DNA of 50,759 nt from Chromera velia (GCA_018398765.1 JAHBMJ010000276.1:1-50759); one strand, 5' to 3'; shown: positions 12,489-25,566, numbered from the stretch's first letter. The notes: a model not told the origin generated them from the letters alone. Numbers and translations are program-made.

Positions 12489-12710
12489 ATGGCACACGGT
12501 GCAAGCAGGTATAAGAAGGCCCGCGCTCGTATGCGCTGGAAGGTCAGTGGACGTTTTTTTCTCCTGGATCACTCGTGATTTTGCTTCTACAGGATTCCGC
12601 TCAAACTTGTGTGTACGTCTCCCCTCCCCTCCTCTCTGCTGCAGTGGAAGAAGAAGCGTATTCGCAGGCTTCAAAAGAAGCGCAGGAAGATGAGGCAGAG
12701 GTCGAAGTAA
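12489..12710 (+). CDS. RPL41: 60S ribosomal protein eL41
   Basis: Two exons, 12489-12542 and 12645-12710, with a 102-bp intron (GTCAGT donor, pyrimidine-rich tract and GCAG acceptor). Exon 2 ends in the hallmark basic sequence KKRRKMRQRSK and exon 1 ends with MRWK, so the last 25 residues match the universally conserved eL41 peptide of the large ribosomal subunit. The upstream in-frame ATG at 12489 gives a 39-residue form starting MAHGASRYKK, which resembles the apicomplexan annotation as I remember it. The internal ATG at 12531 gives the classic 25-residue protein. Both starts are in frame; the choice is open. The gene is divergent from the TPR gene. Confidence 0.93.
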
Positions 12711-13165
12711 ACGTGACGGGACAGCTTGGGGGATGCTACAGGGGCTTGCAGTGATGACTGTGACGTCACTCGATCGTCTCTCACGAAGTCTCCCGTCTCG
12801 ACGATTTCTGATCTGGGCCAAAGCGACCGGCACACAGACAGACAGAATCGATTGGTATTGGAACAATGGACCGTAGACGCCCCGCTTGCTTACTGGCGCA
12901 GGAGTCTTCTCGATTCGATGGTTCAGATCTCTCTGTGGTGAAGCTGACGTACAGATGACGTACAGACATCGGTCGTGAATCTCCATTGGTTACAAGCACA
13001 CCTGCAACCTTCTGCCACTGGGCATCCATAAGAGCAGAGCATCTGGATCCGCACTGTCACATGTCAGCATCCCAGTAGACAAGCTGTATGTTGCAGTATT
13101 CTACAGCTGCACCGAACTCCACAAACTGACACGTTAAATGGGATGTATGAAAAAACCGTTTCTTG
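12711..13165. other. Intergenic region downstream of eL41
   Basis: No gene is supported. It probably holds the eL41 3' UTR. A short TGACGTACAGA motif is repeated around 12948-12966. Open frames on the minus strand overlap eL41 in antisense and look like shadows. Confidence 0.55.
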
Positions 13166-13179
13166 TTTTGCCGTCTCTC

Positions 13180-14035
13180 CCCTTCAAGTCTCCTTAATTC
13201 CCCCCCCGCCCCCCCTCCCCTCCCCCCAAACCGTCAGTTGGACTTCGAAACCGCAATTTCTGCCTCTTTCCTGACGATGCGGTTCTATGTGCAAACTCCT
13301 TGGACCTTTCTCATGCCTCCCCCGCTTGGCCCCTCGTGCGGCGCTCCCCCCCTTCTTGTTCTCTTTTGTTCTTTTTCTGCTTTCCGTCCCTGCCCTTTTC
13401 CTTCTTCCATGTTCCTTCCCGAAGATTTCATCCGTCGTTCCAGCTTGGTTGCTGCTTTCCTGTGTCCCTTCCCCTCCCGCTCCCCGCTGCTTTCCTTCTG
13501 TCCTTCCTCCTTCCCTTCTGCCCTTTCCGTTCTCTCTGCCTTTTCTTCATGGTCCATCCTCGCCTGTGTCTGTCCACACCCCTTTTTACGTTCTTTTCTT
13601 GTTTCCCTCCCTGCTTTTCCCCCTTCTGTTTTTCTCCGTGCCCCCTCTCCCGCCTTCGTTCTTCCGCCTCCTAGTTCGCCTCTCTCCTCTCTGTCCTTCG
13701 TTCTCTTCCTGCTTTCTTCCTCCCTTCCATCTCCTGTCAGTCATTTCCTTCCCTCCTTTGTTTCCTCCTTTGCTTACCTTCTGCTTCTGCGGGACTCGGC
13801 CGATCACTCACAGACCCTCCTTCTCTTCATTTTCGATTCCCTCGGATCCCTGCCCCTCTCGGAGTCCTAGTCGCAGTCGCATCGTCCCTTCGTTCGTGTT
13901 AGGAATGTCAAGTTGTCAGCCCTTTTGCCTCTCGATCTTCTTCCTTTTCCTTCCTCGCTTCTCCTTCTTACCTTTTCTTCAAGTTGGTTCCCCTCACGCT
14001 CCTCAAAGTCTCCCTGCATGCATGTGTCCCCTCTC
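13180..14035. repeat. Pyrimidine-rich strand-asymmetric tract
   Basis: For about 850 bp the plus strand is dominated by C and T, mostly as irregular CCTT/TTCC mixtures and not as a clean microsatellite. It keeps several long overlapping open frames in all plus frames, all with Ser/Pro/Leu/Phe-rich composition, as expected from base bias and not from coding. I do not annotate a protein here. Confidence 0.7.
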
Positions 14036-15440
14036 CTGATCTAGCTCCTGATCGTGAGTGCCCTAGTGCGTGCCTTCCCCCGTGCCCATACGGACTCACC
14101 TCGAAGCTATAACCTCAAAACCCCTACAATTATAGGTCTCAAGTTGAAGTTTATCTGTCTTCTCCCACCGTCATGCCACCAATAGATTATAATAGATTTC
14201 TTAATTCGATGCTTGGGTAGAAGCAAATAACTATAGACCTAGCCATAGACATACACTATAAACACTTAATTCAAGTTTACAGTGAAATAAAAAGTTTATT
14301 AAAGTCTAGATTAAAATATAATATGAAGTATAAGTGCACGAAGGTTGATCTAAACTTAATTGCATCTAGACTTGCATATATGTTGAATTGAATAATTTTA
14401 ATTTAGATTTTTAATTTTTTTCCAGCTAGACTTTTTCTCTATAGCACTTCATGTAGAGCGTACGTTATGCATATCACCGTGCATTAAGGCCTCTATCAAA
14501 TTGATTGACGCATCAGAGCCGCCCTCTGTGGGCACCTACAGCCAATACAATAAGCATGCAATACAGAGCGCATTAATTAATTTATATGCATGCGTCCATC
14601 CATGCGTACAAACAGCTTGCACAAAAACAATCATTCTAAGCAGGAAAGTGGACTGTGATTCATACAAACAGGGCTCTCTCAATCTCCTCTGCACAACTGA
14701 TCATCACATCCGTTCCTACTTTCTACTGGTCTTCCAATCGGTACCAATCGGCGGGCCGAAACAGCCCCTCAGACCTAGGAGGATTGACTTAATAAATTAT
14801 GATCCTATATCCTAATATGAAAGAATAGTAAACCACAAAAAAAAACTTGTTTACTCGCTAATTATTATATCAAAAGTGTCAAGTGGAGCTAGTAAAGCTA
14901 TTTTATGACGGTTTTAGTGATGATTACTTCAAATTATTTAGAGATACCCCCCCTTAAACATGATATCGCTTCTCATTGATTATAGATTACGCGATTACGG
15001 ACATATTTCAAAGTTGAAAGCTAGGATCAATGACAAGCCGGCCGGTGGGAACATGACAGGCAGGCAGATGCAGGTACGCTCTGCCAGACACAGGCAGGCA
15101 GATGCAGGCAGACAGATGGCCTAGACAGATGGCAGACAGAAGCAGGGAGGCGGGCGCAGGCAGGTGGATGATAGGCAAACAGTCTGCTCCGAATGCTAGC
15201 CTGCTATACTCTTCGCTGGAGAAGAGGGGCACTGGAGAAGAGGGGGGGGAGAAAGTCACTAGAATGGTGTTTTAGAAACAGCCTCAGTTTGGTTGCGTTC
15301 GTCCGTTTGTCACAGTGACTTTCCTGTGTTCTGAAAAGCTGTTTGCAGACAGGATAATAAGATACACCAAAAGATCTCATAGCCGTGCGTTTACATAACC
15401 TGGTGAATATACAGTGTGGGTAGGGACTTTGGTAGCAGCT
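14036..15440. other. AT-rich intergenic region with a GGCAGG/CAGA-rich patch
   Basis: 14100-15000 is AT-rich and shows no gene. Around 15055-15170 a short imperfect repeat of CAGGCAGATG and GACAGATGGC type occurs. Open frames are short and of low-complexity or unconvincing composition. Confidence 0.6.
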
Positions 15441-15500
15441 GTATGGGATTGGGAAGATGGCAGGCAGAAAGAGTGGTCGATTCATTGAGTAGTCGACATT

Positions 15501-16043
15501 GTGGATCCGCAAAAAAAAAATATAATCACTGGTTTTGTTACAACTTTTGCAGAGAGCACTGGTTTGTCGAGCATTGCACACACAGAGGAAAACAAAAAAT
15601 ATTATATGTTGATACAGTCATTCGAACGTTCAGATAAAGGACTTGATGAGAGTGACGAAATAAAATTTAAGCTCATGACTTCATCTCTGCCGCAGCCTCT
15701 CAATGCCAATGTAAACGGAAGGGGTCGGGGGAGAGGAAGAGGAAGAGGAAGTTCCCGAAGAACTTCTGAGAAAGAAGAAGGGGGAGGGGAAGAGGAAGGG
15801 GACTCTGAGGAGGGGACAGAGGACGGGGAAAAGACGGGGCCAACAGCAGTTCTGCTGAAGCTTCTGTACCAGTGGAAGCAGTGGACTTACTTCCTTGTAA
15901 TCGGCTTGATACCACCCCTCTTGCGGTTGTCTTTTTCTGGATTCATGAGGGGAAGCTTGCTGGCAAGCAGCTCTTTATGAAAGAAAGAGAGCTCGCACAG
16001 GTGGAAAGCGCTTTTCAAGAGCTCACCTCTGAATCACACTGAT
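15501..16043 (+). pseudogene. Degraded coding remnant with Arg-Gly-rich and acidic segments
   Basis: Two plus-strand frames carry protein-like sequence. The first (15501 to about 15840) reads through a polar segment into an alternating Gly-Arg run (about residues 73-83) and a Glu/Gly/Asp-rich stretch. A different frame, open from 15809 to the TGA at 16041, reads a plausible globular end with IHEGKLAGKQLF and ERELAQVESAFQELTSE. The two frames are not joined by an obvious intron, so this may be a frameshifted relic, an exon pair with an unrecognised splice, or a transposon fragment. The family was not recognised. Confidence 0.3.
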
Positions 16044-16045
16044 CT

Positions 16046-18012
16046 ACAACATTCTGTTCTTTGTTAAAAATGCATACAGGGGGGGTAGCGGAGGGTAGGG
16101 TCGGGGTTTATGGCTGTTTACTCTAGAAACGTTATTTATTACGGATTATGCAATTACGAGCTGTTTTCTAATGATGTGAGGCGACTGATCTTTAATGGTC
16201 ATTTACGCCAGTAATATAAAGCATCTCAACATAAAGTAGACTTTGTTGGAAGTAATAAAAGCTAAAGATTCTAAAAAATTAGCTTTTAGATGTATATGTG
16301 ATTTATAAAGGTATGGTACTCTATATATTATGTTATAAAGCCTAGGTGTAATAATTTAAGTCGATTCGGAATCCTTTAGCCCTTAGATGGTAACGTTTTC
16401 GTCTCAATCATGCCGGACAACGAATCGGATGCTTCGCAGTCAGGGATATCCGCCTTATGCTTTTTAAAGTTGGAAAAAAACTAGGCGGGGGGACTTCAGG
16501 TGGGGGCATAAGTAGCTTAGACCCCCAGGTGGTCCAAAAGTGAACCGGGGGTGGCCCCCGGGTGCGCCCCTTTCTAAAATATACCCAAATATCATCACAT
16601 ATTTGCAGCGGCGCAGTAAAAGATTTTCGCCATGGGGTGGCGAAATGGGGAGGGGGGGGGGGGAAGGGCGAAAGTGAGACGTGACGAAACGAAGATTTTA
16701 AAGTGAGGCATGACCAAAACCTTGCGCCGCCGCAGCCTAGGCCACAGCAGTGCATGACAGCAATTTTGGCTCTGATTTATTTCTTTTTTCTATCTCCATC
16801 TACGTGCATCTAGCTATGCATATTAGGTATGCATGAGTAGAAAAAGAACTTCGAACAAGAAAGGAGTGAACAAGAATTTTCCTGTTTGAGGTATAGATAA
16901 AGAGCTGAATGAAAGCAGTTCATGTTTGCAGTCCATGACCGTCTGTGTCTTTCGTTTATCTTCATGTGTGGACAAGCCAGTCCGAAGAGTACCTGTTCAT
17001 CTCGAAATGAGTGCAAGATTTCCCGTTAAGGGAACCTGTACTTTTTTACCCTGTTTCTTTACTGCTTCCTCGTGCAAGGCAGTTCATGTCTGAATGAACG
17101 CACCAGGACAGAGAACGTGAGAATAGAAGGAAAGGATAGACGAGGGTTCGGCTAGATGGACGAATCAATGAGGTAAGCGAAACTCCTTTTTAAGAGGTGA
17201 CCATCTGGCAAGAATGGATCACTCAAGAGAATAATTCTTCTCTTCGTTCGCTCGCAGGTATTGGTGAGTCTGGGAGTACGACCCAGTGGGAGTGCAGCAA
17301 GCATGGGATACTTATTTGCTGTGCCCTGACCCCGCTTACAGCGCTTCTGTCTTCTCACGTTTCAGAACGCCAGTGCTTATGAGTGTATGGTGAAGAAGCA
17401 GTGAGTGTTTGAATTTTTAGAATAAAAGGATTTATAATCATTGTATGAATGAGCATCATTCATGTACAAGCATGTTGCTCCGGAAGTAGAAGAGTTTGAA
17501 AAGAAGCATCCTGGTTTGAATTAAGTATAAATGAAAGTGAACTGCTGGTGTAAAGAACCGAACTGCCTTGATCGTGCGTTACCGCCGAACGCTAGATGCC
17601 TATTTATAGGCCGATGGCGATAGCGTATGATGATGATGATACATGATTCAGTAGTGCATGTATTTATAGTTATAGCCCTATAGTCTGTGTGATAGAGTCT
17701 CAATTAAGTCTAGTCTTAAGTCTCCAAAGTCGCGTAGGTCGATCTGGGCCTCAGCTAGGGCCTTAGGCTGCATCTCTCCGGTCAGCATTTCATTTACATA
17801 TTTCATAGTTTATAATTAATCATGATTTCCATATTATCAAATACTAGATTAAACTAGAAAGTAAATAAATGTTGACACATACACTGTGTCATACAGGCTA
17901 CGTTTTAATATAGTTTGTAAAATATAGGTACGGCCGCGCATTTACTAGTAGTCTATACTAGCTAGTAGGAGTCTACAAGGTGTAAATCAAACAAGCAATG
18001 TTGCCAGTTTTG
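16046..18012. other. Gene-poor AT-rich region
   Basis: Nearly 2 kb without a supported gene. It holds G runs at 16080-16105 and 16650-16663, a small unconvincing minus-strand frame (16408-16755), a short plus-strand patch near 17260-17400 with possible splice signals but no recognisable protein, and the second copy of a dispersed repeat at 17581-17641. The 3' flank of the large minus-strand gene starts at 18012. Confidence 0.55.
17581..17641 (+). repeat. Dispersed repeat copy B ending in (GAT/TGA)n
   Basis: Matches 4541-4602 over about 55 bp, including CCGATGGCGATAGCGTATGA and the trailing TGATGATGAT run. The flanking sequence differs, so these are separate insertions and not part of a long duplication. 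Confidence 0.6.
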
Positions 18013-20683
18013 TTAATATTCATATCTTTCTTCCGATTCTTCATCTTCCATCTCTTCAAAGTCCTTTTCCCAGTCTGCCGGCAGATCCTCGTTCTCTTCA
18101 AATTCGCTGTCCCCATAAGGGTCGGGCACCCTTCCGATCCTGGTCAGTCCTCCCTCTTTCCCTTCTACCTTTTCGGCCACATTCTCACCAAATCCATCCA
18201 AATCAAAATTCCAATTCTCCAAAACGCCGCTGGTTTGACGCTTCATTTCTCTAGCAAAATCACCCCTTAATATCTCAGCTAAAGCATCCACCATAGGCTG
18301 CTTCCCCCCGTCTGAATCGCCTGCAGGCTGGTTCTGCAGACGCGCCAGGTGCTCACCCAGCTCTGCCAAGTCTGTCCCTTCATCTAGCGGAAGGACTCTC
18401 ATCTGCTCCACTTCACCATCTTTGAAAGACCGAAGCAGTTCATCATATGAATCTGACATAACAGTGGGATCTAGACCTGTAGACTGACCACCCGGACCCT
18501 CCTGTTCTTCCTTTGCCCTTGCTGCAGGCTCTGCCACACGATCCGAATCCGAAGCCTGCAATTCCCCCCCTCCCCCCCCCCCAAAAAGCCCCTCGAGCGT
18601 TTGAATGACATCAGACACCTCTGAAATACCAGAAGGTCGTACGTCACGCGTCAGTTTTTCAAGTATCCCAGTCGCCCTCTTACGAGCAGAAGCGGGAACT
18701 TCAGGGTTGTCTATTAGCTCCGTGAGCTCACCCGTCATCTCACGAATGTCTCTCAACAATTTGCGCCTCTTCTCAAACTCAGAGTCATCTTCAGAGTCAG
18801 AGTCAGAGTCAGAGTCAGAGTCAGAACTGGACTCTAGCCAATCCCACTTGTCGAAGTGATCGTCGGATTCTCCTACTGATGACCCAGGCTCCTCTGGCTG
18901 CAACGTTCTTTTCCTTTGTAAAAGATTTTGAAAATCCCCTCTTTCCTCCATTTTCATTTTCATCAGATCCTCCATGCTGCTCATGAAATTAATTTCCTCC
19001 CGAATCTGCGACTGCTTCAACCGCAGCATGGCACACATGGCACTTGTGTCTACAAACGTTTCACGTCTTGGATACATTCTTTTTCTCGCGGCGAACAAGA
19101 TGTAGGCAGTAGATCTGATGTTTTTTCTCATCGCAAGCGTGCTTTCTTTCAGGCCCTGCCTTCCCATTTTATCTTCCTCATATTTCGTGTTGCCAAACCT
19201 TCTGTCAAGCTCCCTTAGTGCGTCTTTATAAGCTGCCTTCTCGCGGCAAACCGTGCGAGCAAACCTGAGTGTCCGGTCAGTCTCATGACTGCCAGCAGGC
19301 AGCACGGCAGACGCAATTTGATGATCGTGGGCTTCACTCTTGCGAATACTTCCCACTGCCAGCAGGTAATCACGGGGTAAAATGGACTGCGGTAGCCGTT
19401 TGTCAGTGACACCGTCCAGAAAGTTGAGAATCGTCGACTCCGCCCGAGTGTCTCCTCGAGGCTTGTTGACAGCGTCTCGGGAAGCCTCCGAGGCGCGCAA
19501 ATCGAGCGACAGAGAGGGAGGGAACACTTCATATGGCGTCCAAGGGGAGGTGGCGAGAGCAGTGGTGTTGATGTCGGAGGGCCCGATATGGAATGTATCG
19601 AAACTCGGAGCCCTTTCGGGACCCTCACCAGTCTTTTTGATGTGATGTGTCTGCCAATCAATTTGACGTGCCGCCGTTCGGAAGGGGAGCAGGTCGGGGC
19701 TCCACCCCTTGTGGGCGAGACTGGGCTTCAGAGCCTTAGACTCTGTCAGTTTGGCTTGCTGAAGCGCCTCACACATTTTCAGGTAGATGTACCCCAAATA
19801 CCGCTCTGACTCTGATACAGTCTCTTCCGACGGACTGTTTTTTTCATCTCCTGCAGAATTTCCCCCCCTTTTCTCTTTTCCTTTCCACCAAAACTTCAAG
19901 AGCTGTGCAGGAATATGAGTCATTCCTGCGACTTCAAAAGGCGCAATCCGCCTTTGCATCTCCCCATACATCATGAAAGCAGCTTTCGTGCACGTCTCTG
20001 CCTGCTCCTCGGAGTATCCTTCCGCACGCGTGACGCGATCGATGAATTCGAGAAGGTCGAGCACTTCAGCGCACACGCGCGCAACCTCAGGAAACTCCGC
20101 TTCGTTCCTCTCGATCATTTCCGATGCCACCTGACTGTCACAGAACAGCCAGTCATGCAGTGCATAGGAAATCCGCGAACGAAGAGAATTTGCACCCTCC
20201 GCCCCAACCTTCCCGTCCCGTTCATCTCCTTGTTTTGCTCCTGCTCCCCCTGCTCTTCTTCCTTCCCTTCCCGCCTTTCGTTTCTTCTTTTTCTTCTCAA
20301 ACTTTCCAATCAACTCACCTACTCGGTCCGCCAAGCTGAATCGTGTAGGCCACGAATCGGGAGGACCATCGGGGACCCCCAGCTCTTCCTTCAGTTGGTC
20401 GCCATACAGGATAACTTGCGAGTTCGCAACAGGATCTTTCAACATTTTTGACATAAGCGACTGCATACGCGCACAGCGGAGATCGAGAGGAAGCTGGCCA
20501 AGGCTTCTCTCAAGTCCCGTGAATACGCGCACCAGTCTCTCCGAACCAACGTTGATTGCTTTTTGTCGAGTTTGAGGGTCTTTCTGGAGATTCTTCATCG
20601 TCGCAACGAAACTCTTCTTCTTCACTGGCTTCTTTCCCGCAGCCAGTTTCCCCTCACGGATCGCCTTGGCGTCAATGAGCACC
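18013..20683 (-). other. Exon 15 of the giant gene, C-terminal ~890 residues
   Basis: The terminal exon starts after a (GTCT)n CAG acceptor at VLIDAKAIREGKL and ends at the TAA at 18013-18015. It has a Lys-rich patch, helical regions (YLGYIYLKMCEALQQAKLT), a Ser-Asp repeat run encoded around 18790-18835 and an acidic tail ending EESEERYEY. Function unknown. Confidence 0.7.
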
Positions 20684-21271
20684 CTGCAGACAGACAGACA
20701 GACAGACAGACAGGCAAGCAGGCAGGCAGACCGGTGGGAGGGAAAGGGGCCTGAGGTTGTTTGCTCGCTGCATGTCTCACAAAACAACACTCACTGATAT
20801 CTTTCTGCGTACAGAGACATTACGGAGAGGCCGACCGACAGCATTCATAAAAGCGACAGCTTTCAATTAAAAGAGAAGCTTAACTCTATGAAGAGTAAAA
20901 GATAGACAGACAAGCGCAGTCGATTCAGACAGGGGGGCTTCGGGTGGGGGGGCACTTCCTAGCGGTGAGTGGGGGTTCGTCTGTTGTGTTGCTATTCGAC
21001 AACGAGACAGACACAGAGACTGGATGATTTGTCCTTTTCGTTTTTACTCTTCACACACAATGAAACGAGAAACAAAAAGGAGATTCACCCGGAAGCTTGA
21101 CAGAGAGACAGACGGATGGTGAGGCGAGGCGGATGCAAATAGAACAAGAAAAAGGCAGACAGTCTCTACCGCCTGCCTCTTTGCGCCTCACGATGACTGT
21201 GAAGCATGCAGTCGTGCAGCGAAACGAAAAACAACAAAAAGCAAGCCATCAGCCGCTGTTCATCAAGCCCG

Positions 21272-21335
<64 letters not shown>

Positions 21336-24300
21336 CCTGAACAGACAAACGCACATGCCCATTCACCGACTGACCGAAAGACACATTCATAGAACCCAAC
21401 AACGATTTCGGGCACCTCGTCGGTGTCCTGGTCGGTGTGCTTCAAGAGCCGAAGAGATCGGAGGAAAGCTTCGGGATCCGTCCGAATTTCTTCTTCCCCC
21501 CCCCGAATTTCTTCTTCCCCCCCCCGAATTTCTTCTTCCCCCCTCTTACCGGTGGCCACCTCGACCACCTCATTCTGGTGCACTTCGTTCACCAACAGGT
21601 AATGCGCAACTGAAGGATCGCGAAATTGACGAACGCTCCGTATGCGGGAAAACCAACGCTGGAGCATTCTGCGAAAGTGAAGACGCCTCTGCGTCTGCCA
21701 CTCCCAAAGAAAGTTGGCAATGCGCACCGCCACGCTCATCATTTTCGGATTCATACCTCCCTCCAGACTTCTGCTGAACAACTCGGGCGCATCGTTCATT
21801 GCCTCCGTCAATTCATCCGATTCCTCTTCATCCGATTCGTCATCATTCAGTGCAGCTTGCGCAACGTGAATTGCCTCCGTCAATTCAGCGCTTGGCACAA
21901 CAAACTCCCCCTTGGTCACGTTCTTCGTCTCTGCATCCATCCATCCATTCAATAAAGGAAGGTGAAGGAAGTTCGTGGACAGGACAGGACAGGTGCAGGA
22001 AGGAAGGAAGGAAGGAAGGAAGGAAAAAACGTGCTACGAGCTCTCAAAGAGGACACTTTTGGATGCCCAAAAGCAAAGGTCCAAACAATTTAACATCTGG
22101 GAAAGAGAAAGTGAACAAGCACCTGCGCAAACGCCGGATACCGAGAAACACAAAGAAAGTCATGCGAACGAACGAACGTTTTGAATGGAGCAACCGGGAA
22201 GGTCCTATTACATCTGTCTTGCTTGCATCATGAGCAAAAAGCTGACAACATCAAAAAAACAAAAAAACAAAAAACCAAATCGCATCCCTTCTTCCGTTCC
22301 CCTTCCTCTCACTTTGGGTCTTCCCGACATCCTTTCTCTTTTCTGTTGTCTACTCACTCTCAAGAGCCGTCGAAGCAAGGTTGTCTGCTTCCTTGAGATC
22401 ATCTTCCACGAGCTCCTGACGATCTTCATACTCCCCCACTTGCTCCCTCGCTGTACGGAAAAGTGCGGGAACCACAGACGCTGCAGAGGCAACGAAACAC
22501 CTGGCCATGACTGTGGAGGCAATCCTCTCCAAGAAGACCTCCTTGTACCTGTCCACCACATTTCCATCATCTAACGGAAGAGTGTACCATCGGGCAGGGG
22601 CGTCGCCTGCCGAGGCACCAGCCGAACGTTTGGGACTCGGAGGTTTGGCAAGGGGGGGAACGGACTGCCCGGGCAGATGCAGAGCGTCGAAGAGGTCCTG
22701 AATGATCGAAAAAGAGCCCTGGATACCAAAAGACAGCCACGTTCGCACGGCTTCGTCAGTCAGAGGGGTGAACCTATGCATGTCACTCGTCAAAGGATCG
22801 AAACGGTCAGGAGAGCCAAACACGGTCTGAGGCTGAAAGCGAAGAGGCCCGGAAAGAAGATCCATGTCAAGACCCCCCTCTCCTCCCATTTCTTCTCCCA
22901 CATCCCCCCCCTCTTTTCCCAACTCCCTCTGGATCTGCTGTTTGAGATCCATGTACTTCAAATCTGGGTGGGGTATTATCTCGGAAGGGATCTCAACCCC
23001 CCCAACCTCAGCGTCGCCCCGCGACAAGACCTCCACGGGCTCTCCCCTCTCCTCCATTTGTTCCCCTCCCTTCTCCGTGGAAGTTCTGAAAAGAAGACCT
23101 GCCGAAGGAGCGGGTGGAGAACCGGACGAGGAACCCTCCCCCTCTGTGCCCTTTCGAGAACCTACCCTTTCCCTTTGGCAGCTCTCGATCAGCTGCAGCT
23201 GATGCTCCCTCTGGGCTTTCTGGTAAAACAGATGGTGAAGGAGAGAGTCCATCGGAACAAGCTCAAGCCCCCCCTTTTCCCTCGGGCGCTCGATGTCCGC
23301 GATCGTCGTGCGATCAAACAGATACCGCGGCATCTTTCCAGTGGCCCGCACGGCCAATAGATCCATGACAGTCGACACACCCGGAAACTCACGAGCGAGG
23401 AGCCACTTGTGCTCTCCAGCCTTCACTGCAATTTCATTCAGTTTGCCCCATGCGTTTTGCTGGCGGCTGCCAACACGGGTGGCAAGCTCACGCAAATGGG
23501 GGTCGAATACGACCGTGCCTTGGCCACGCACACCATAGTGCAGTTGGAGTTGCGTGCTGCCCGAAAGAAACAGTCGGGCCCAATTTTGTTTCGCAGCGGC
23601 TGCTTCTTTGGCCGAAAGGAAATTCGGCATTTGGGTGAGAATTTCTTTGTGAGTGTGCCAAAGAAGGTCTTCGAATCGCAATCCCTCAGTGGCAAGGAAT
23701 TCCAAACAGCCGGGGATCTGTGAGTCACCGTGGGAGGGCTCGAAACTTTGGTCGAACCGGCGGCTGCTGAGATCTGGGTGCCGAAAACAGGGGGGAGGAC
23801 TGAAGACAGCCCGATCATCGAGCAATCTCCAAAAGCGGTCTCGAAAGGCTTCAACGACCTTCCTCTCTTCAGGCGTGTTCGCCCTACCGAGGGGATTGAA
23901 AGAAAAGCCGTGGGATCGGAGGGAAGGGAAGGATTTGAACACTTCTTCTCTCTCTGCCAAAAAGGCACTGCCTTCATTGCCCGAATTCCCCATCCTCCCT
24001 CTCTGACATTCCTGCAACACACGACGGCCTACAAGAAGCTCATTGGCAACACCCCACAATCCGTTCACGAGACGTCCGTCTGAACCTTGAAGCTGCAGAC
24101 GGGCATGGAAGGGATCCGTGGGTTCTTCTAAAAATGGAAGAGACTTGACGAGATCCCCCCATGCTGTCTCAACCCTCTCAGCAATCGAAACAGACGCATC
24201 TTCTGACTCTGTGCAGTCTTCTCTGAAAGCTTCTGCTGATGCTCTTCGTTTCCTTGGGCCTTCCGCTTCGGATCCCGACAATTTCACAGCAGGAGATGCA

Positions 24301-25566
24301 CCCCCCCCTTCTTTGGGTGTCCCTCTGAACTTCTGGCCGAAAAAGACATTTTTCAGAAATGATGCGTGATCTGAAGCTTCTTCTTTCTCCTCTCCCCTAT
24401 CTCTTCGTGAAAGGAGGAGGGAATGGTCTGTGTTTGGCCGCTGACTTTGGAGGGTCTGGAGACTCTGCCCGAGTGAAGGGTAACCATACAGCAGTTGGGG
24501 GCCATGCTTATCGGATTCAGGAGAGAGAGGAGACCGAGAATCCGGGAGGGTCGCGTTTTGTACTTCTTTCCAAACTTTCTGGATGGACGGATCGAGGCTC
24601 TCAATCTGCCTCACGGGACCTCTGAGGGTAAGGCCCCCGTCCACTAGATCGTACCACTCGGACAAATAAGAGAGAAACTGAAGAAGAGATGGGTCGGACG
24701 TCTCCACCGCTGTCTCGCTACCTGCCCTCTCCCTCTCCTTCTCTCTCTCTCTCACTCTCTGTTCAAATGTCTGGATCATCTCTTGCAAGAGACGGATATG
24801 CCACCATCCGTCCATGATTTCACGCGCATAAGAAAGAGACAAGGGATCATTGCCGTTCTCAACAGTCTGAGTCTTTGCGCTAATCCAAGATTCCGATAAG
24901 TCTCCCACAGCTTTACCGAAGTCACAATCTCCTCTCCCGTTGCCCTCCCCCTTTTCTTCGAGATCTGCAAGGCACTCATCAAAAAGCTTCAACGCCCTCG
25001 CTCGACTCCGCACTGCATCGTCCCCCCTTTCCGTCTCTGCATTTTCTCTCAACAACCTAACGAAACCCTTGTCGGAAGGTATCTCGGAACGAGACGCTGA
25101 GTCAAGCGAGCTCCGACACAGGCGAGAGGTGGATGTGTAAGTGAAGGCATCGCTTTGAATGCGATCATCCTTTGTGGAGTAGTTCTTTAAGTACTCATTG
25201 ACAAAGTCTGCAGGGGATATACCTTCTGCACGGGAAAAACCTTGAGGTTCCTTCCCCGCTTCCGGTCTTCTCCGCTCCTTATTAGGAACCTCCCAGAGAA
25301 GCTGAACGCCCGCCAAAAGCTCGCCTCTGCGCCGCAGAGCGTCCTTCCCCTCACGGATGCGCTTCTCTGCCCCCTTTGTCTGTCCACGGATGCCGGGCAT
25401 GTCATTGAAGAAGACGGAATCTTCAGGGGGCTCCCAATTCCATAATCTGCGGATGCTTGCCGCCCGCTCATGGCCCAGCTGACGAAGGGATGCACACACA
25501 CACACACGCACACACACACACACGCACACACACACACAAAAACGCACGCACACGCACACGCACACG

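Noticed and set aside
13163-14039. Plus-strand open frames of 235-250 codons
   Set aside because: All frames are Ser/Pro/Leu/Phe-rich because the strand is almost only C and T; there is no start context, splice structure or domain.
16078-16110. Telomere-like GGGTAGGGTCGGGGTTTA
   Set aside because: Only one irregular unit-like stretch with no tandem array; G richness alone explains it.
16408-16755. Minus-strand 115-codon frame
   Set aside because: It spans G/C runs, lacks a recognisable domain and has no supporting splice or neighbour context.
17197-17400. Possible tiny spliced plus-strand gene with a TTTCAG acceptor near 17365
   Set aside because: Candidate exons give short peptides with no recognisable family, and the upstream exon cannot be defined.
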